Position numbers and translations under genes: made by a program
The notes under the pieces: model-generated
The model's database searches: none
Told to the model about the DNA's origin: nothing
Seen by the model: only the letters and a program-made list of their open reading frames with translations
Assembly (NCBI GenBank): GCA_964618405.1
Contig: CAZUAY010000250.1
Location: forward strand, 1-5,853
Direction of reading: 5' to 3'
DNA: 5,853 bases
From: JBBQIY01 sp964618405
GTDB taxonomy: Bacteria > Verrucomicrobiota > Kiritimatiellia > RFP12 > UBA3636
In this document: piece by piece, positions 5,589 to 5,853 of the stretch
Numbering within the stretch: the first letter of the stretch is position 1
Layout: every line of letters begins with the position of its first letter

Positions 5589-5596
5589 CGCAAGGA
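5588..5596 (+). repeat. third ACGCAAGGA copy, at the stop codon
   Basis: This is an exact match to the copies at 1091-1099 and 1111-1119. Its first base is the last base of the membrane-protein stop codon. The final residues of that protein (after the RSGF motif) may therefore have been set by the repeat joining the gene here. Confidence 0.4.
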
Positions 5597-5662
5597 AAGC
5601 CAATCCCCGACAAGTGTGCCGACCGACCTAGGAAACATACGCTCTAAAATTCGTAATTCATA

Positions 5663-5676
5663 AAAAAAGCTTTTTT
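5663..5676. terminator. A/T palindrome, possible weak bidirectional terminator
   Basis: AAAAAAGCTTTTTT is a perfect 14-base palindrome 74 bases after the operon's last stop codon. Transcribed from the left it gives an A-rich stem and a run of six U. It has no GC-rich stem, so intrinsic termination would be weak. It is the only terminator-like signal close to the end of the operon. Confidence 0.3.
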
Positions 5677-5680
5677 AGGT

Positions 5681-5725
5681 TAACATGGATGTACAGGATG
5701 ATTTCCTGATGTTCCTGAGTTTCAG
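5681..5725. repeat. GGATG/TCCTG intergenic repeat
   Basis: TTAACATGGATGTACAGGATG is followed by a hairpin with CAGGA (5694-5698) and TCCTG (5704-5708) arms. A further TCCTG comes next, then a small CTGA-GTT-TCAG inverted repeat (5715-5725). From memory, strings of the type 'catggatgtacaggatg...catcctg' are dispersed intergenic repeats in several environmental bacterial groups. No coding potential is seen. Confidence 0.4.
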
Positions 5726-5728
5726 ATA

Positions 5729-5757
5729 AAAACTTTAAGAAGTAATGAGTAGTGAGT
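5729..5757 (+). repeat. dispersed 29-base repeat, copy 2
   Basis: This copy matches 829-857 at 27 of 29 positions in the same orientation; the differences are the G/A changes at 5745 and 5749. The copies lie 4.9 kb apart and bracket the truncated antitoxin and the four-gene operon. The extension GAGTAGTGAGTGGC (5747-5760) also matches 861-874 at 13 of 14 positions. Confidence 0.75.
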
Positions 5758-5811
5758 GGCTGAATATTTGCTAGCGTGGATCGAGGAGGAGGAAGAGTGA
5801 AGCAAACGGAG

Positions 5812-5853
5812 AACGGGTTTTCCAACCCGTTTTCGTACACGGGTTGAAAACCC
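5812..5853. repeat. alternating inverted repeats of an AACCCGT core, cut by the window edge
   Basis: Four arms alternate in orientation: AACGGGTT (5812-5819), AACCCGTT (5824-5831), ACGGGTT (5839-5845) and AACCC (5849-5853). Arms 1 and 2 form a perfect 8-base-pair hairpin with a TTCC loop, followed by a short T run. Alternatively, 5815-5830 pairs with 5839-5853 as a 15-base-pair stem with one bulged C and an 8-base loop. The two structures exclude each other. The element continues past the window, so its full size and type (REP-like element, MITE end or terminator/attenuator) cannot be decided. Confidence 0.6.

Noticed and set aside
829..5757. CRISPR array or integron cassette (attC sites)
   Set aside because: The repeats are not regularly spaced with unique spacers, and no integrase, cas gene or paired GTTRRRY/RYYYAAC attC structure is seen.
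5658..5840. Minus-strand open frame of 60 codons
   Set aside because: It consists of repeat DNA and one arm set of the right-edge hairpins.
5797..5847. Tiny GTG-started frame after a GAGGAGGAGGA purine run
   Set aside because: Sixteen codons translated from the inverted repeats. The purine run is too close and probably coincidental.

Overview
The window looks like a bacterial chromosome fragment of moderate GC content. It holds two gene blocks separated and bordered by repeat-rich DNA. No gene identifies the species. Short dispersed repeats (families built on ACGCAAGGA, CTCCGTG and AGTAGTGAGT), a RelE/ParE-type toxin-antitoxin pair, an SGNH hydrolase with a C-terminal beta-rich domain and weak use of Shine-Dalgarno sites together suggest an environmental bacterium of the PVC group (Verrucomicrobiota/Kiritimatiellota/Lentisphaerota/Planctomycetota). 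That placement is inference from memory and is low confidence.

Left block (1-645): a degenerate GATTAC-type minisatellite lies just upstream of a TTGACA promoter. The promoter serves a two-gene toxin-antitoxin operon: a 66-residue helical antitoxin (179-379), then a 93-residue RelE/ParE/HigB-fold toxin (364-645) that overlaps it by 16 bases.

Middle block (646-1388): about 740 bases without an intact gene, made of small hairpins, direct repeats and inverted repeats. Inside it is the N-terminal half of a second, unrelated antitoxin of the 'addiction module protein' type (1169-1291). This copy has no toxin partner, and it breaks off next to a dispersed repeat.

Right block (1389-5588): four closely spaced genes on the + strand that probably form one operon. 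They encode an exodeoxyribonuclease III (AP endonuclease), a GNAT N-acetyltransferase overlapping it by ATGA, an SGNH hydrolase with a C-terminal beta-rich domain, and a 606-residue polytopic membrane protein resembling the uncharacterised LIC_10190 family. The last two may act together on a surface or exported glycan. The first two have no evident link to that role.

Right edge (5589-5853): an A/T palindrome, a GGATG/CCTG repeat, a second copy of a 29-base repeat also present at 829-857, and alternating inverted repeats of an AACCCGT core that run off the window. The two 29-base copies are in the same orientation and bracket the truncated antitoxin and the whole four-gene operon.
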